Program-made: the position numbers and the translations under genes
In this document: positions 34,808 to 44,632 of the stretch, one piece after another
How the letters are laid out: each line of letters starts with the position of its first letter
Numbering within the stretch: position 1 is the first letter of the stretch
Notes under the pieces: model-generated
Told to the model about the DNA's origin: nothing
The model's database searches: none
The model's input: only the letters and a program-made list of their open reading frames with translations
DNA from: Pollutimonas harenae
Lineage (GTDB): Bacteria > Pseudomonadota > Gammaproteobacteria > Burkholderiales > Burkholderiaceae_B
Length of the DNA stretch: 64,000 bases
NCBI RefSeq assembly: GCF_004153685.1
Contig: NZ_SDQD01000004.1
Span: 1 to 64,000 of the forward strand
Direction: 5' to 3'

Positions 34808-36919
34808 ATGGATACGGTAAAAAAACTTCGTTATCGTTACTGGCCTGACAGGGCGATTGGCGAACTGCTGGCAAAGCAATGGATGGAAACGGCGGTACCG
34901 CTGATCGTACTTCTGGTGGTCGTCGCCGTCTTTGCCTCCATCGTCGATAACTTCCTCTCCTTCAACTCCATATCTGTCCTGTTGCGACAAGCCAGCGAGA
35001 TAGGCTTTATTGTTTGCGGCATGGCGTTGGTGCTGATTGTGGGCGGCATAGACCTGAGTGTGGGGTCCATGTATGCGATCTGCAACGTCGTGGTGCTGTA
35101 TCTCATCCATGTGCTCGAGTGGCCCGTTCTTGCCGCGATAGGTGCAACGCTGGTTTGCGGTGCATTGATGGGGGCCGTCAATGGCGTACTGATCGGCTAT
35201 CTCAAGCTGCGTGCCTTTCTTACGACGCTGGTCACGCTCATCATCTTTCGCGCCATCTTCAATCTTATTCAGTTCAAGTGGGCGGTGGAAATCGCCTCCA
35301 CCATTCCTGATTCCGATCTCTGGGATCAGCTGGGCAACGGGTCCTTCCTGGGTTTGCCCATCTCGATGTGGATTTTTCTCGTCGTGGCGATTCTCTTCCA
35401 CATATTCCTGACTCGAATGCGCGGCGGCTGGCATATGATGGCCGTCGGAGGCTCGCGCCGCTCCGCCTACAACTCAGGTTTATCGGTCAACCGGATTGCC
35501 GCTTCGGCTTACGTGGCATCGGGTGTCTTTGCAGCAGTTGCGGCAGTGTTGTTTGCCGCCCGGGTTGACAGCAGCAGCGCCGATACCGGGATAGGCCTTG
35601 AGATCATTGTGCTGGCGGCTGCCTTGCTCGGAGGCATCAGGCTGGGCGGTGGCAAGGGCTCGGTTGCCAAAGTAGTCCTTGGAACACTGATTGTGCTGAT
35701 CGTCACCAATAGTCTCAGGGGTTTGTCTGTTCCGGCAGGATATATCCGCATGGCGCTGGCCTTCATCATGATCGCGGCCGTGACGCTCGATATTCGCTGG
35801 TTCAAGAATCGAGGCAAGGCGCTCAGAGAACTCTACGTCAGCCCAGGATACCTGCCTTTGCCTGCCGCACCCAGCGTGGGGGTGGAAGGGTCGGGGTCGC
35901 CCTATGCCGTCAACAATAAGCTGGGCAATATCGAGCGCATCGGCCTGGGCATGGTAGAGTCGCCCGAAGATGTCATCCTCGACGAGGACGACAACCTTTA
36001 TTGCGGGACACGCCATGGCAACATCATGCGCTTCTTTGCGCCCGACTATCAACGTTCGGAACTCTATGCCCATATAGGCGGCCAGCCCCTGGGTATGGCC
36101 TTTGACAAGAGCGGTAATATTTACGTCTGCGTAGGTGGCATGGGTCTGTACCGGGTAAACCGCAAGGACCGCTCGGTAGACAAGGTTACAGACGAAACCG
36201 GACGGTCCTTGATGTCGGTGGTCGATGACAGCCGTCTGCGATTGGCCGACGACCTGGATATCGCACCCGACGGCCGCATTTTCTTTTCCGAGGCTACGGT
36301 ACGCTACGAGATGCACGAGTGGCCTATCGACAGCCTTGAGGGGCGTGGCAATGGTCGCATTATCTGCTATGACCCGAATACCGGGCGGACCCATACCGCG
36401 CTGAAAAATCTTGTCTTCCCCAATGGTGTCTGCATGGCTTCCGATGGGCAGTCGCTATTGTTTGCGGAAAGCTGGGCATGCCGGATCAGCCGCTATTGGT
36501 TTGATGGGCCCAAGAAGGGTACGGTCGAAGTCATCATTCCCGATCTGCCTGGCTATCCGGACAATATCAATCGGGCTTCCGATGGCAATTACTGGATTGC
36601 CATCATGGGCATGCGCAGCCCGACGTTTGATTTGGCCATGCGTTCACCTGCGTTCCGGCGCCGCATGGTCAAGCGTCTGGGACAGGATGAATGGCTGGCA
36701 CCCAATATCAATGTGGGCTGCGTCATTAAATGCGATGAAAATGGCCAGGTCCTTGAGTCTTACTGGGATCGCAGCGGAGAAAACCATCCCATGATCACCT
36801 CCATGCGCGAGCATCGCGGTTATCTGTACCTGGGTGGAATCTCCAACAACCGCATCGGACGCTACAAACTCGAAGACGCAGATCCCGAGTTCATGCAATA
36901 TCCTATCGAACGGGCTTGA
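34808..36919 (+). CDS. ABC permease fused to a strictosidine-synthase/SMP-30-like beta-propeller
   Basis: 703 residues in one uninterrupted frame. Residues 1-335 are an RbsC-type permease: NFLSFNSISVLLRQASEIGFIVCGMALVLIVGGIDLSVGSMYA, LMGAVNGVLIGYLKLRAFLTTLVTLIIFRAI, GGSRRSAYNSGLSVNRIAASAY, LEIIVLAAALLGGIRLGGGKGSVAKVVLGTL. After a Pro/Gly linker (about 340-365), residues 370-703 form a six-bladed propeller with ESPEDVILDEDDNLYCGTRHG (Glu ~384), RLADDLDIAPDGRIFFSEAT, FPNGVCMASDGQSLLFAES (Asn ~539) and LPGYPDNINRASDGNYWIAI (Asp ~585). These are the metal-site positions of SMP-30 lactonases and APMAP/strictosidine-synthase-like proteins. RbsC C-termini are cytoplasmic, so the propeller should face the cytoplasm. 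Hydrolysis of the imported molecule is inference. Confidence 0.9.
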   Translation: MDTVKKLRYRYWPDRAIGELLAKQWMETAVPLIVLLVVVAVFASIVDNFLSFNSISVLLRQASEIGFIVCGMALVLIVGGIDLSVGSMYAICNVVVLYLIHVLEWPVLAAIGATLVCGALMGAVNGVLIGYLKLRAFLTTLVTLIIFRAIFNLIQFKWAVEIASTIPDSDLWDQLGNGSFLGLPISMWIFLVVAILFHIFLTRMRGGWHMMAVGGSRRSAYNSGLSVNRIAASAYVASGVFAAVAAVLFAARVDSSSADTGIGLEIIVLAAALLGGIRLGGGKGSVAKVVLGTLIVLIVTNSLRGLSVPAGYIRMALAFIMIAAVTLDIRWFKNRGKALRELYVSPGYLPLPAAPSVGVEGSGSPYAVNNKLGNIERIGLGMVESPEDVILDEDDNLYCGTRHGNIMRFFAPDYQRSELYAHIGGQPLGMAFDKSGNIYVCVGGMGLYRVNRKDRSVDKVTDETGRSLMSVVDDSRLRLADDLDIAPDGRIFFSEATVRYEMHEWPIDSLEGRGNGRIICYDPNTGRTHTALKNLVFPNGVCMASDGQSLLFAESWACRISRYWFDGPKKGTVEVIIPDLPGYPDNINRASDGNYWIAIMGMRSPTFDLAMRSPAFRRRMVKRLGQDEWLAPNINVGCVIKCDENGQVLESYWDRSGENHPMITSMREHRGYLYLGGISNNRIGRYKLEDADPEFMQYPIERA

Positions 36920-36923
36920 AGGC

Positions 36924-38012
36924 ATGTTTAAAACTCTCAAACGGGCACACAATCGTTTTTTTGGCGTAGGCGAGGCCGATACCTCGGTTCCTGTTCTGGA
37001 TGGTGCGTTGAAGCCCAACAATATTCTTGAAAAAGCCCAGGTGTTTTTCGAGCGAGCAGGCCTCGAAGATATGGTGGTCAACGGCAATGGTCAACTGATT
37101 GCGGCGTGTGGCCGCGATATTCTCCAGATCGACCCGGACGGCGATCAGCACCTTATTGCTCAATTGTCCGCGCCCGCGCAGGCGCTTGCGGTATTTCGCG
37201 ATGGCCTGGTTGCCGCTACGCAAGATGGCCTGTCTTTCATAATGGGCTCGTTCGATGGAAAACAAGTCCACACACTGGAAGGCCAGGCTGTTCAATGCAT
37301 CAACGCTATGCATGAAGGGCCTGGCGGCAGCTTGCTGATCAGCCAAGGATCAAGCAATGTGTCCTATGCCGACTGGACAACTGATTTGCTCAGCCGGGGC
37401 AAGAGTGGCCGCATTCTCGAGTACGATCCGCAGTCCGATTCCTGCCGTGTCAGGGCCCAGGGGCTGGCTTACTGTTATGGCGTGTGTTTTGACGGCAGTC
37501 GCATCATTGCGTCCGAAACATGGGCACATCGCTTGCGCGTCATCCAGGGGGAAACCGTCGAAATCGGTCCGAGCCAAATAGCAGGCTATCCCTCACGTAT
37601 CTCCCGCGCCTCCGATGGTGGTTTCTGGCTCACAATCTTTGCGCCGCGCAGCCAGCTTCTGGAGTTTGTCCTGCGAGAAGACGCCTTCCGCAGCGAAATG
37701 ATGCAAACCATCGAGCCGCAATACTGGATCGCGCCAGCCCTGAGTTCAGGGAGTGATTTTCTTGAGCCCCTGCAGCAGGGTGGTGTGCGCCAGATGGGCA
37801 TTCTCAAGCCGTGGGCGCCACCCCGCTCCTACGGGCTCGTCTTGCGCCTTTCGAAAGACCTCGAACCTCTTTATTCGGTGCATAGCCGCGTGGGTGGACT
37901 GCATCATGGTATTACGGCAGCCCTTGAGTTCGACGGCGCCTTGCTGGCCTTGTCCAAGGGGTCAGGTCGTATCCTGCGTGTACCGCTTTCTGAACTGAAT
38001 CTACAGGATTAA
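36924..38012 (+). CDS. Stand-alone strictosidine-synthase-like beta-propeller, probable pseudoenzyme
   Basis: 362 residues from ATG 36924 (GAAGGC upstream), 4 bp after the fusion gene. Related to the fused propeller: MVVNGNGQLIAACGRDILQIDPDG, GKSGRILEYDPQSDSCRVRAQGLAYCYGVCFDGSRIIASETWAHRLRV, AGYPSRISRASDGGFWLTIFAPRSQLLEFVLREDAFRSEMM, GLHHGITAALEFDGALLALSKGSGRILRVPL. Where the partner has F-P-N-G-V and Y-P-D-N-I, this protein has Y-C-Y-G-V and Y-P-S-R-I, so the Asn and Asp metal ligands are gone. No signal peptide. It may bind the ligand or the fused domain rather than catalyse. Confidence 0.82.
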   Translation: MFKTLKRAHNRFFGVGEADTSVPVLDGALKPNNILEKAQVFFERAGLEDMVVNGNGQLIAACGRDILQIDPDGDQHLIAQLSAPAQALAVFRDGLVAATQDGLSFIMGSFDGKQVHTLEGQAVQCINAMHEGPGGSLLISQGSSNVSYADWTTDLLSRGKSGRILEYDPQSDSCRVRAQGLAYCYGVCFDGSRIIASETWAHRLRVIQGETVEIGPSQIAGYPSRISRASDGGFWLTIFAPRSQLLEFVLREDAFRSEMMQTIEPQYWIAPALSSGSDFLEPLQQGGVRQMGILKPWAPPRSYGLVLRLSKDLEPLYSVHSRVGGLHHGITAALEFDGALLALSKGSGRILRVPLSELNLQD

Positions 38013-38016
38013 CACG

Positions 38017-39507
38017 ATGACACCCATCTTGGAACTTCAGCAGGCAACCAAAAGATATGGCGGTGTTCCCGCCATCGATAGCGTCGACTTCACGCTGATG
38101 CCGGGCGAAATTCACGCTTTGTGCGGCGAAAATGGTGCCGGTAAATCAACGCTGACCAAGGTGATGGCCGGCGTCGTGGAGCTCAGCGGTGGTGAAATGC
38201 GCATCGACGGCAAAAAGGTGCTATTTCGCAACCCCGTCGAGGCCTTGTCAGCAGGGGTAGCCATGGTGTTCCAGGAAACCAGCCTGGTGCCCACCATGAC
38301 GGTTGGTCAGAATCTTTTTCTGGGCAAAGAGAAATTCGTCAATCGACTGCGTGCCGTGTATATTGCCGCCCAGCAACTACTGCAGTCCCTGAATTTCAAT
38401 GTCGACCCTACGCATATGGTGGCCAACCTGGGGGCGGCACAAAAACAAATGGTCGAGATCGCCCGCGCCGTGCTGCATGATGCGCGCGTCATTATTTTCG
38501 ACGAACCCACTGCAACCCTGACGCCAGAAGAAAAAAAATACTTCTTCGACTTGATGAGCAATCTGAAAGCGCGCGGCGTATCCATTATCTTCATTTCCCA
38601 CGCCCTTGAAGAGGCGCTGGAGCTGTCTGACCGGATCACCGTGATGCGTGATGGCAAACACATCGTTACCGACGACACGGCCAACTTCGATCGCGACCGT
38701 ATTGTGCGTGCCATGGTTGGCCGTGACCTGACCAGCACTTTGTACGGACAAAAAACCACCTTGCGGCCGGCTGGCAAGCGGGTGCTGAGCGTGCAAAACC
38801 TGCGCATGGGTACCATGGTACGGAACACTTCGTTTTCAGTTTTCGCCGGGCAGATCACGGGGGTATTCGGTCTGATTGGATCAGGACGGACTGAAACCTT
38901 CAAGGTGGTGGCGGGTGTGCTCAAACGTGACTACACACATGGTGGCAAGGTAGTGTTCAAGGATCAGGCGGTGCGCTACCGGGTGCCTGTGCCTGCCATG
39001 GCGGGCGGCATTGCCTACATCACCGAAGACCGTAAGGTCGATGGCTTCTTCGAAACCATGACAATCTCGCGCAATATCTATATGGGGCTGCTTGCAAAAC
39101 TGCGTGGGAAACGCCAGTTTATGAGTCGCTCCCAAGAAAAATCCGTGGGAGCCAACTGGAAAGAGAAGCTGAATGTCAGGGCCGTTACCGAGAATGCCCA
39201 TGTTATCGAGCTATCAGGCGGCAATCAGCAAAAAGTCGTCATCGCCAAGTCGTTGATACAAGAACCCGAGCTGGTCATCTTCGATGAGCCAACCCGCGGT
39301 GTAGATGTGGGTGCAGTCGCTGAGATTCACGATATCATCAGGGGGCTTGCCGATCAGGGCCTGGCGGTCGTGGTGATTTCTTCGTATTTGCCTGAAGTAA
39401 TGATGCTCTCTGACCGTATTCTGGTATCCCGCCAGGGGCGTATCGTCGAAGAGTTCACCAACTCAGACGTCACAGAAGAAGAAATCATGTATGCGTCGAT
39501 ACACTGA
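38017..39507 (+). CDS. Ribose-type ABC transporter ATPase (two NBDs)
   Basis: 496 residues, RbsA/MglA layout. First nucleotide-binding domain: Walker A GENGAGKSTLTK, Q-loop FQETSLVPTMTV, Walker B VIIFDEPTATLTPEE. Second: degenerate Walker A GLIGSGRTETFK, signature LSGGNQQKVVIAKSLI, Walker B LVIFDEPTRGVDVGAV. In the first domain the signature is altered (LGAAQKQMVEIARA), as is common in this family. It follows the propeller gene by 4 bp and is the only ATPase of the locus, so it must energise both permeases. Confidence 0.95.
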   Translation: MTPILELQQATKRYGGVPAIDSVDFTLMPGEIHALCGENGAGKSTLTKVMAGVVELSGGEMRIDGKKVLFRNPVEALSAGVAMVFQETSLVPTMTVGQNLFLGKEKFVNRLRAVYIAAQQLLQSLNFNVDPTHMVANLGAAQKQMVEIARAVLHDARVIIFDEPTATLTPEEKKYFFDLMSNLKARGVSIIFISHALEEALELSDRITVMRDGKHIVTDDTANFDRDRIVRAMVGRDLTSTLYGQKTTLRPAGKRVLSVQNLRMGTMVRNTSFSVFAGQITGVFGLIGSGRTETFKVVAGVLKRDYTHGGKVVFKDQAVRYRVPVPAMAGGIAYITEDRKVDGFFETMTISRNIYMGLLAKLRGKRQFMSRSQEKSVGANWKEKLNVRAVTENAHVIELSGGNQQKVVIAKSLIQEPELVIFDEPTRGVDVGAVAEIHDIIRGLADQGLAVVVISSYLPEVMMLSDRILVSRQGRIVEEFTNSDVTEEEIMYASIH

Positions 39508-39548
39508 TGTTGCCTAAGGCATATTTCGATTGGTCGAAGTAAGCTGCT

Positions 39549-41087
39549 TTACAGTTTCGATGCCGGTTCTGGCGCCTTCTCGCTTAAAGGCTCATTCTTC
39601 AAGAGCAAGGTCAGAAAAATCGATGGTGTGGCAAGCGCCGCAGCCAGCATATAGACCTTCTCGAAAGATTGCTGCGCCACAGGTGCCAGGCCGGATAAAT
39701 CCATATCCTGAAGACTGGCATGGCTGTGTCCGATAAGCGTGTTGATGATCTCTGCGCCACTCATGCCATTGCCCAGGCCATCGGCACCTGTGCGCAGCCA
39801 CGACAATAAAAATGCGGTCAGCAAGGCAATGCCTATGGCCGAACCCAATGATCGACAAAACGCCGATGCAGCAGTTGCCACGCCTACATGATGATGTGGC
39901 ACAGAATTCTGCACGGCGACCGTAGAAGAGGGAAGTTGCAAGCCTATGCCGAAGCCAACCAGGCTCAGCAGGATTGTCATGATGACTGTGGCTGTAGGGT
40001 TGGCGAAGGCGATGAGAAAAATAGCGATGGGCGTGAGCAGGGTGCCTGTCAATTGAATGCCCTTATATGTGCCCCAGTGCGTCATCAGCCGACCACTGGT
40101 ATAGGCGCCCATCGGTACCCCCAACGATAGCGGAATCAGGCGCCAGGCAGCGCCATCGGCACCCATCGACGTCAGCATTTGTAATTCCAGCGGTACGAGT
40201 ACTGTGAGGGCGACCAGTTCTACAAAAGCGATAAAAAGAATCAGGCAGCAAAGGGTGACGGTACGGATACGAAAGAGGCCAAGCGGAACGATAGGTTCGG
40301 CCGCATGCAGGGCATGCCAGCCGAAAGCAGCCAGGCTGACGATGGCAAGCCCGGCCATCCACAAGCTGTTGTGGTCCAGTCCGGGTACATTTTGCTGGCC
40401 CGCGCGCGTGATGGCCAGCAGTATGGCTGTCAACCCTGCGCTCAGCAGAATTGCGCCCAGATAGTCGACCGATCGCTTGCGTTGCGGTACTTGCAGTTTA
40501 GCCAGGGCGCGGCGTGAGATCAGCAGGGCGATCAAGCCTAGCGGCAGATTGATCCAGAATACCCAGCGCCACGACAGATAGGCCGTCAGCAAGCCGCCAA
40601 GCACGGGGCCCGATACGCTCGCCACGGCAAACGCCCCACTGATATAGGCTTGGTAGCGACCCCGGTCCCGTGGGCTGACAACATCGGCAATGGTCGCCTG
40701 GGCTACGGAAATCAATCCGCCGCCGCCCAGACCTTGCAGAATCCGGGCAGCCACCAGAACGGGCATGGTCGGTGCCATGGCGCAGGCTACGGACGCCGCC
40801 AGAAATAAAATGATGGCGCTGGACAGCACGCTGCGCCGCCCATAGATGTCACCCAGTTTGCCGTAGATAGGCGTGGCAACCGCCATGGCAATCAGGTAGC
40901 CCGACATGACCCATGCCAGTAAGTTGATGCCTTGCAGATCGGCAGCCATTTTGGGCAAGGCTACCGAGATAATTGTTGAGTCCAGCGCTCCAAGCAGGAT
41001 GGCCAGCATCAGGCCTATGATGATGGAACGGATCTCTTGTGGGCTTAATCGTGTGGGCGCAGGTGTAGCAGGGTTTGCGGATGCCAT
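39549..41087 (-). CDS. MFS drug-exporter-like transporter (DHA2, 14 helices)
   Basis: 512 residues. DHA2/EmrB-QacA features: LMLAILLGALDSTIISVALPKMAADLQG (motif D1 region), GYLIAMAVATPIYGKLGDIYGRRSVL (motif A), ARILQGLGGGGLISVAQATIADVVSPRDRGRYQAYISGAFAVASVSGPVLGG (motifs B/C), WRWVFWINLPLGLIAL, and a final helix before a short charged tail. It probably exports small toxic molecules by proton antiport. Convergent with the ABC locus, 10 bp upstream of which on the same strand lies the CDF gene, so the two may be co-transcribed. Confidence 0.93.
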   Translation of the reverse strand: MASANPATPAPTRLSPQEIRSIIIGLMLAILLGALDSTIISVALPKMAADLQGINLLAWVMSGYLIAMAVATPIYGKLGDIYGRRSVLSSAIILFLAASVACAMAPTMPVLVAARILQGLGGGGLISVAQATIADVVSPRDRGRYQAYISGAFAVASVSGPVLGGLLTAYLSWRWVFWINLPLGLIALLISRRALAKLQVPQRKRSVDYLGAILLSAGLTAILLAITRAGQQNVPGLDHNSLWMAGLAIVSLAAFGWHALHAAEPIVPLGLFRIRTVTLCCLILFIAFVELVALTVLVPLELQMLTSMGADGAAWRLIPLSLGVPMGAYTSGRLMTHWGTYKGIQLTGTLLTPIAIFLIAFANPTATVIMTILLSLVGFGIGLQLPSSTVAVQNSVPHHHVGVATAASAFCRSLGSAIGIALLTAFLLSWLRTGADGLGNGMSGAEIINTLIGHSHASLQDMDLSGLAPVAQQSFEKVYMLAAALATPSIFLTLLLKNEPLSEKAPEPASKL

Positions 41088-41096
41088 GGTTGTTCT

Positions 41097-42014
41097 CTAC
41101 GGTATGTGCGGGTCTTGCTTGCGTGCTGTGCCCACACTTACCGGGTCGAAATGCGTCATCACGTCCAGCACAGGCTCATTATCCATAACCCGCTTACGTG
41201 CTGCCACAGCAATGTCGTGGCCTTGCGCTATCGTCAGGGTAGCGTCCATTTCTATGTCGACTTCCACCCAGATCATGTCGCCCATCTTGCGGGTTTTTAA
41301 ATCATGTATGCCTTGAACGCCGGGCGTTGCCACAATATGCTGACGTATTCTTGCTTCGGTATTTTCGTCTACGGCGGAGTCCATTAGGTCGTTGAACGAA
41401 GTGAAGAAAAATTTCCAGCCCGCGCGTATGATCATCAGGCCGACAATCAGGGCAGCCAGAGGGTCGGCCAGATGAAAGCCAGCCAAGTTGGCGATGATGC
41501 CCAGTGCCACCACGAATGATGATGCGGCATCCGAGCGTGCGTGCCAGGCATTGGCTGCGAGCATGGTAGAGCGTACGCGCTGGGCTACACGCAACAGATA
41601 GCGAAACAGCAGTTCTTTGGTGATCAGGGCCAGTGCAGCCACAATCAGAGCCGCGCTGTGCACTTCAGGGATGGCCTCAGGACGCTGCAGCTTGGTGAAA
41701 CTGCCCCATAGCATGCCTATGCCCACCGCAAGCAGCAGTGCCCCAACGGCCAGCGAGGCGGCAGTTTCAAAACGCCGGTGACCGTAGGGGTGATCGGCGT
41801 CGGGGGCTTTTTGGCTATGTTTGTTGGCGATCAGCACAACGCCGTCGGACACCAGGTCTGATAGCGAATGAATCGCGTCGGCGACCAGGGCTTGTGAATG
41901 GGCAAATAGCCCAATCACTATTTGGACGATGGTCAGAACGATATTGACAGCAACGCTGACCAATGTGCTGCGATGGCCTGCACTCTGGCGCTCGGGGTCA
42001 AAATGCGGGCTCAT
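41097..42014 (-). CDS. Cation diffusion facilitator (CDF) metal exporter
   Basis: 305 residues from ATG 42014 (AAAAAGGG upstream; the longer frame to 42101 adds a Cys-rich stretch that looks spurious). Six membrane helices: LVSVAVNIVLTIVQIVIGLFAHSQALVADAIHSLSDLVSDGVVLIANKHSQKAPDADHPYGHRRFE, with the conserved A-D-A-x-H-S-x-x-D, then HARSDAASSFVVALG (H-x-x-x-D, the transport site). A C-terminal cytoplasmic domain follows, with GVQGIHDLKTRKMGDMIWVEVDIEMD. Likely exports Fe/Zn/Co/Mn-type divalent ions; specificity not assignable. Confidence 0.93.
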   Translation of the reverse strand: MSPHFDPERQSAGHRSTLVSVAVNIVLTIVQIVIGLFAHSQALVADAIHSLSDLVSDGVVLIANKHSQKAPDADHPYGHRRFETAASLAVGALLLAVGIGMLWGSFTKLQRPEAIPEVHSAALIVAALALITKELLFRYLLRVAQRVRSTMLAANAWHARSDAASSFVVALGIIANLAGFHLADPLAALIVGLMIIRAGWKFFFTSFNDLMDSAVDENTEARIRQHIVATPGVQGIHDLKTRKMGDMIWVEVDIEMDATLTIAQGHDIAVAARKRVMDNEPVLDVMTHFDPVSVGTARKQDPHIP

Positions 42015-42036
42015 GGACAACCCTTTTTTATGAAAC

Positions 42037-44109
42037 TTAGCCGATACGCATGCCGGGTTGCGCACCTGGCCAAGCTTGCAGAATATACAGGCCAGCATCA
42101 ATGTTGGCGTCGTTGTGGCTGGCTGACAGCACCATGCCTTCGGAAATGCCGAAACGCATTTTGCGGGGCGCCAGGTTGGCTACCACGACGGTCAACTGAT
42201 CGATCAGGTCGGCCGGCTGGTAGGCCGACTTGATGCCGGAAAACACTTGCCGGTGACGTCCTTCGCCTACATCCAGCGTCAGGCGCAGTAGTTTGTCGGA
42301 ACCCTCTACAGCTTCGCAATTCACAATGCGGGCGATGCGTAGATCGAGTTTTCCGAAGTCTTTGATATCGATGGTGTCGGCGATGGCTTCGCCGCCCGGC
42401 GTAGGGGCGGGGACAGCTGGTGGCTCGAACAGATCGTCCAGCATTTTGGGCTCGACGCGTTGCATCAAGTGCTTGAAGGGAGCAATCCGCTGGGGTAGTT
42501 TTGCCGCGTCGGACCACTGGAATAAAGTGTCTTGGCCGAACAGTTCGTGTGCAACTCTTTTGGTTAGTTCGGGCAATACGGGCGTCAGCATGACCGACAG
42601 CGCCTTGAATCCAGCCAGGGCGCGCGAACAGATATCTTGCAGCAAGACCTTTTGTTCTTCAGGCGCCGAAGCAATGCCTTTGGCCAGAACCCAGGGCTGA
42701 GCGGCATCGAAGGCTTGGTTGATGAGGTCGGCCTGCGCCATGATCTGGCGGACAGCGCGCCCGTACTCGCGGTTTTCAAAAGAAACGCGTACCTGTTCGG
42801 CCACCTGCAGCAGTTCTTGCTCCAGCGCTGCAGTGTCGGCCTGATAGCCTAGCTGGCCGTCGAAGTACTTGCTGATGAAATTGGCCGCTCGGCTGGCAAT
42901 ATTGACGTATTTGCCGACCAGATCACTGTTGACGCGAGCGATGAAATCGTCGGGGTTGAAGTCCAGGTCTTCGACGTGAGCATTCAGCTTGGCGGCAATG
43001 TAGTAGCGCATCCATTCGGCGTTCATGCCGATGTCCAGATAGCGCAGGGGCGATATGCCCGTGCCGCGGCTTTTGGACATTTTTTCGCCGCTGACGGTGA
43101 TGAAACCGTGAACGTGCAGGCCGTCGGGCGTTTTCTTGCCCGAAAACTTGAGCATTGCCGGCCAGAACAGGGCATGGAAGTACACAATGTCTTTACCGAT
43201 AAAGTGAACCTGTTCGGTATCGCCGTTGGGGTCGACCAGTGCATCGAAGTCCAGACCTTGCTTGTTGCAGTACGCCTTGAGCGAAGCCAGATATCCTACG
43301 GGCGCGTCGAGCCAGACATAAAAATACTTGCCAGGTGCATCGGGAATGGGTATGCCGAAATACGGTTCATCACGTGAAATGTCCCAGTCGGCTAGATTGG
43401 CTTCGCCGTCGTCGCTGCCTGTGCCCAGCCATTCGCGGGTTTTGGCCAGCACTTCGGATTGCAGCCGTTTATTGCCGCTGGGATTGCTCCCGGTGGTCCA
43501 TGCCTGCAGGAATTCCACGCAACGGGGGTCGGACAGCTTGAAGAAGAAATGCTCGGATGACTTCAGTACCGGCGTGGCCTTGGTGAGCGTGGAATAAGGA
43601 TTGATCAGGTCGGTCGGTGCATAAACGGCGCCGCAGGACTCGCAGGAGTCACCGTATTGATCTTTGGCGTGGCAGCGTGGGCATTCGCCCTTGATGTAGC
43701 GATCGGGCAGAAACATGCCCTTGACGGGGTCGTAGAACTGCTCGATGGTGCGCGTGTCAATGAAGCCGGCGGCCTTGAGGCGGCGGTATATATCTTGCGA
43801 TAGCTCAATGTTTTCAGTTGAATCGGTTGAGTGCCAGTGATCAAACTTGATGTGAAAGCCGTTCAGATACTGCGGGCGCTCGGAGGCATAACGGGCAACC
43901 AGTGCCTGCGGTGTAATGCCTTCGCTTTCGGCCTTCAGCATGATTGGCGCACCATGGGCGTCGTCGGCACCGACGAAATGTACCGTGTGGCCCGACATTC
44001 GCATGGATCTCACCCAGATATCAGCCTGGATGTACTCCATGATGTGGCCGATATGAAATGAACCGTTGGCGTAGGGCAGAGCTGTAGTGACGAAAATCGT
44101 GCGCGACAT
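42037..44109 (-). CDS. metG: Methionyl-tRNA synthetase
   Basis: 690 residues, full length with C-terminal extension. Class I catalytic core: [26 protein letters not shown] (HIGH motif), zinc knuckle [18 protein letters not shown], and [16 protein letters not shown] (KMSKS). The anticodon-binding helical domain follows, and the C-terminal EMAP/Trbp111-like tRNA-binding domain ([36 protein letters not shown]) promotes dimerisation. It charges tRNA-Met. Divergent from apbC through a small membrane protein gene. Confidence 0.97.
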   Translation of the reverse strand: MSRTIFVTTALPYANGSFHIGHIMEYIQADIWVRSMRMSGHTVHFVGADDAHGAPIMLKAESEGITPQALVARYASERPQYLNGFHIKFDHWHSTDSTENIELSQDIYRRLKAAGFIDTRTIEQFYDPVKGMFLPDRYIKGECPRCHAKDQYGDSCESCGAVYAPTDLINPYSTLTKATPVLKSSEHFFFKLSDPRCVEFLQAWTTGSNPSGNKRLQSEVLAKTREWLGTGSDDGEANLADWDISRDEPYFGIPIPDAPGKYFYVWLDAPVGYLASLKAYCNKQGLDFDALVDPNGDTEQVHFIGKDIVYFHALFWPAMLKFSGKKTPDGLHVHGFITVSGEKMSKSRGTGISPLRYLDIGMNAEWMRYYIAAKLNAHVEDLDFNPDDFIARVNSDLVGKYVNIASRAANFISKYFDGQLGYQADTAALEQELLQVAEQVRVSFENREYGRAVRQIMAQADLINQAFDAAQPWVLAKGIASAPEEQKVLLQDICSRALAGFKALSVMLTPVLPELTKRVAHELFGQDTLFQWSDAAKLPQRIAPFKHLMQRVEPKMLDDLFEPPAVPAPTPGGEAIADTIDIKDFGKLDLRIARIVNCEAVEGSDKLLRLTLDVGEGRHRQVFSGIKSAYQPADLIDQLTVVVANLAPRKMRFGISEGMVLSASHNDANIDAGLYILQAWPGAQPGMRIG

Positions 44110-44271
44110 GTTGAGGTATCAAAAGAAAACAAGGGGGGGACGAGCATTGATTTTAGCCCGTACCGCAAAAGCAAATTTTTTGGTTATGAATTGTTAATTT
44201 GCAAGCCCTAAGCAAACAGGTGCGCCGCGTTGCGGCGTACTCTGTGTGGACGTGGCGCCGGGAACCCCTGT

Positions 44272-44520
44272 TTAGGGGATTTCGCGCATTTCGACGTCGG
44301 TTATGTCCTTGTTTTTGAACATATTTTTTGGCGTCGAGGGTTTGCGGCGCTCTTCCCAGTATGCCTTTACGCCAAAAGGGCGGCCCTTGATGCGTGCAAC
44401 AACGTACAGTATGGCAACGGCAATGGCGGTGGAGGCCATGAAAAGCAGAGCCATGGCCATGCCAAAAAGGGCAAGGAAAAAGAAGAGAATACCGCGAATA
44501 ATCTGATTAAATGTATTCAT
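44272..44520 (-). CDS. Small conserved-looking membrane protein
   Basis: 82 residues: hydrophobic N-terminal region with one long or two short helices (IIRGILFFFLALFGMAMALLFMASTAIAVAILYVVARIKG), then a charged cytoplasmic-looking tail KAYWEERRKPSTPKNMFKNKDITDVEMREIP. Codon use and a clean hydrophobic segment support coding. No family recognised. It lies between metG (same strand, 160 bp downstream) and apbC (divergent, 110 bp). Confidence 0.75.
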   Translation of the reverse strand: MNTFNQIIRGILFFFLALFGMAMALLFMASTAIAVAILYVVARIKGRPFGVKAYWEERRKPSTPKNMFKNKDITDVEMREIP

Positions 44521-44632
44521 ATTGTTTATGTAGACCTCGGCAAGGGAAAAAAATTCCCTTAATCCGCTATTCTTTAGACTTTACTGCATTGAACTGGTTT
44601 TAATGCATTTTAATGAGGCAAGGCCGATAGAA

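Noticed and set aside
34808-36919. The permease-propeller fusion as a missed stop or sequencing frameshift joining two genes
   Set aside because: The reading frame is continuous through a Pro/Gly linker with no internal ribosome-binding site plus start at the domain boundary that I could identify; kept as a genuine fusion pending comparison.
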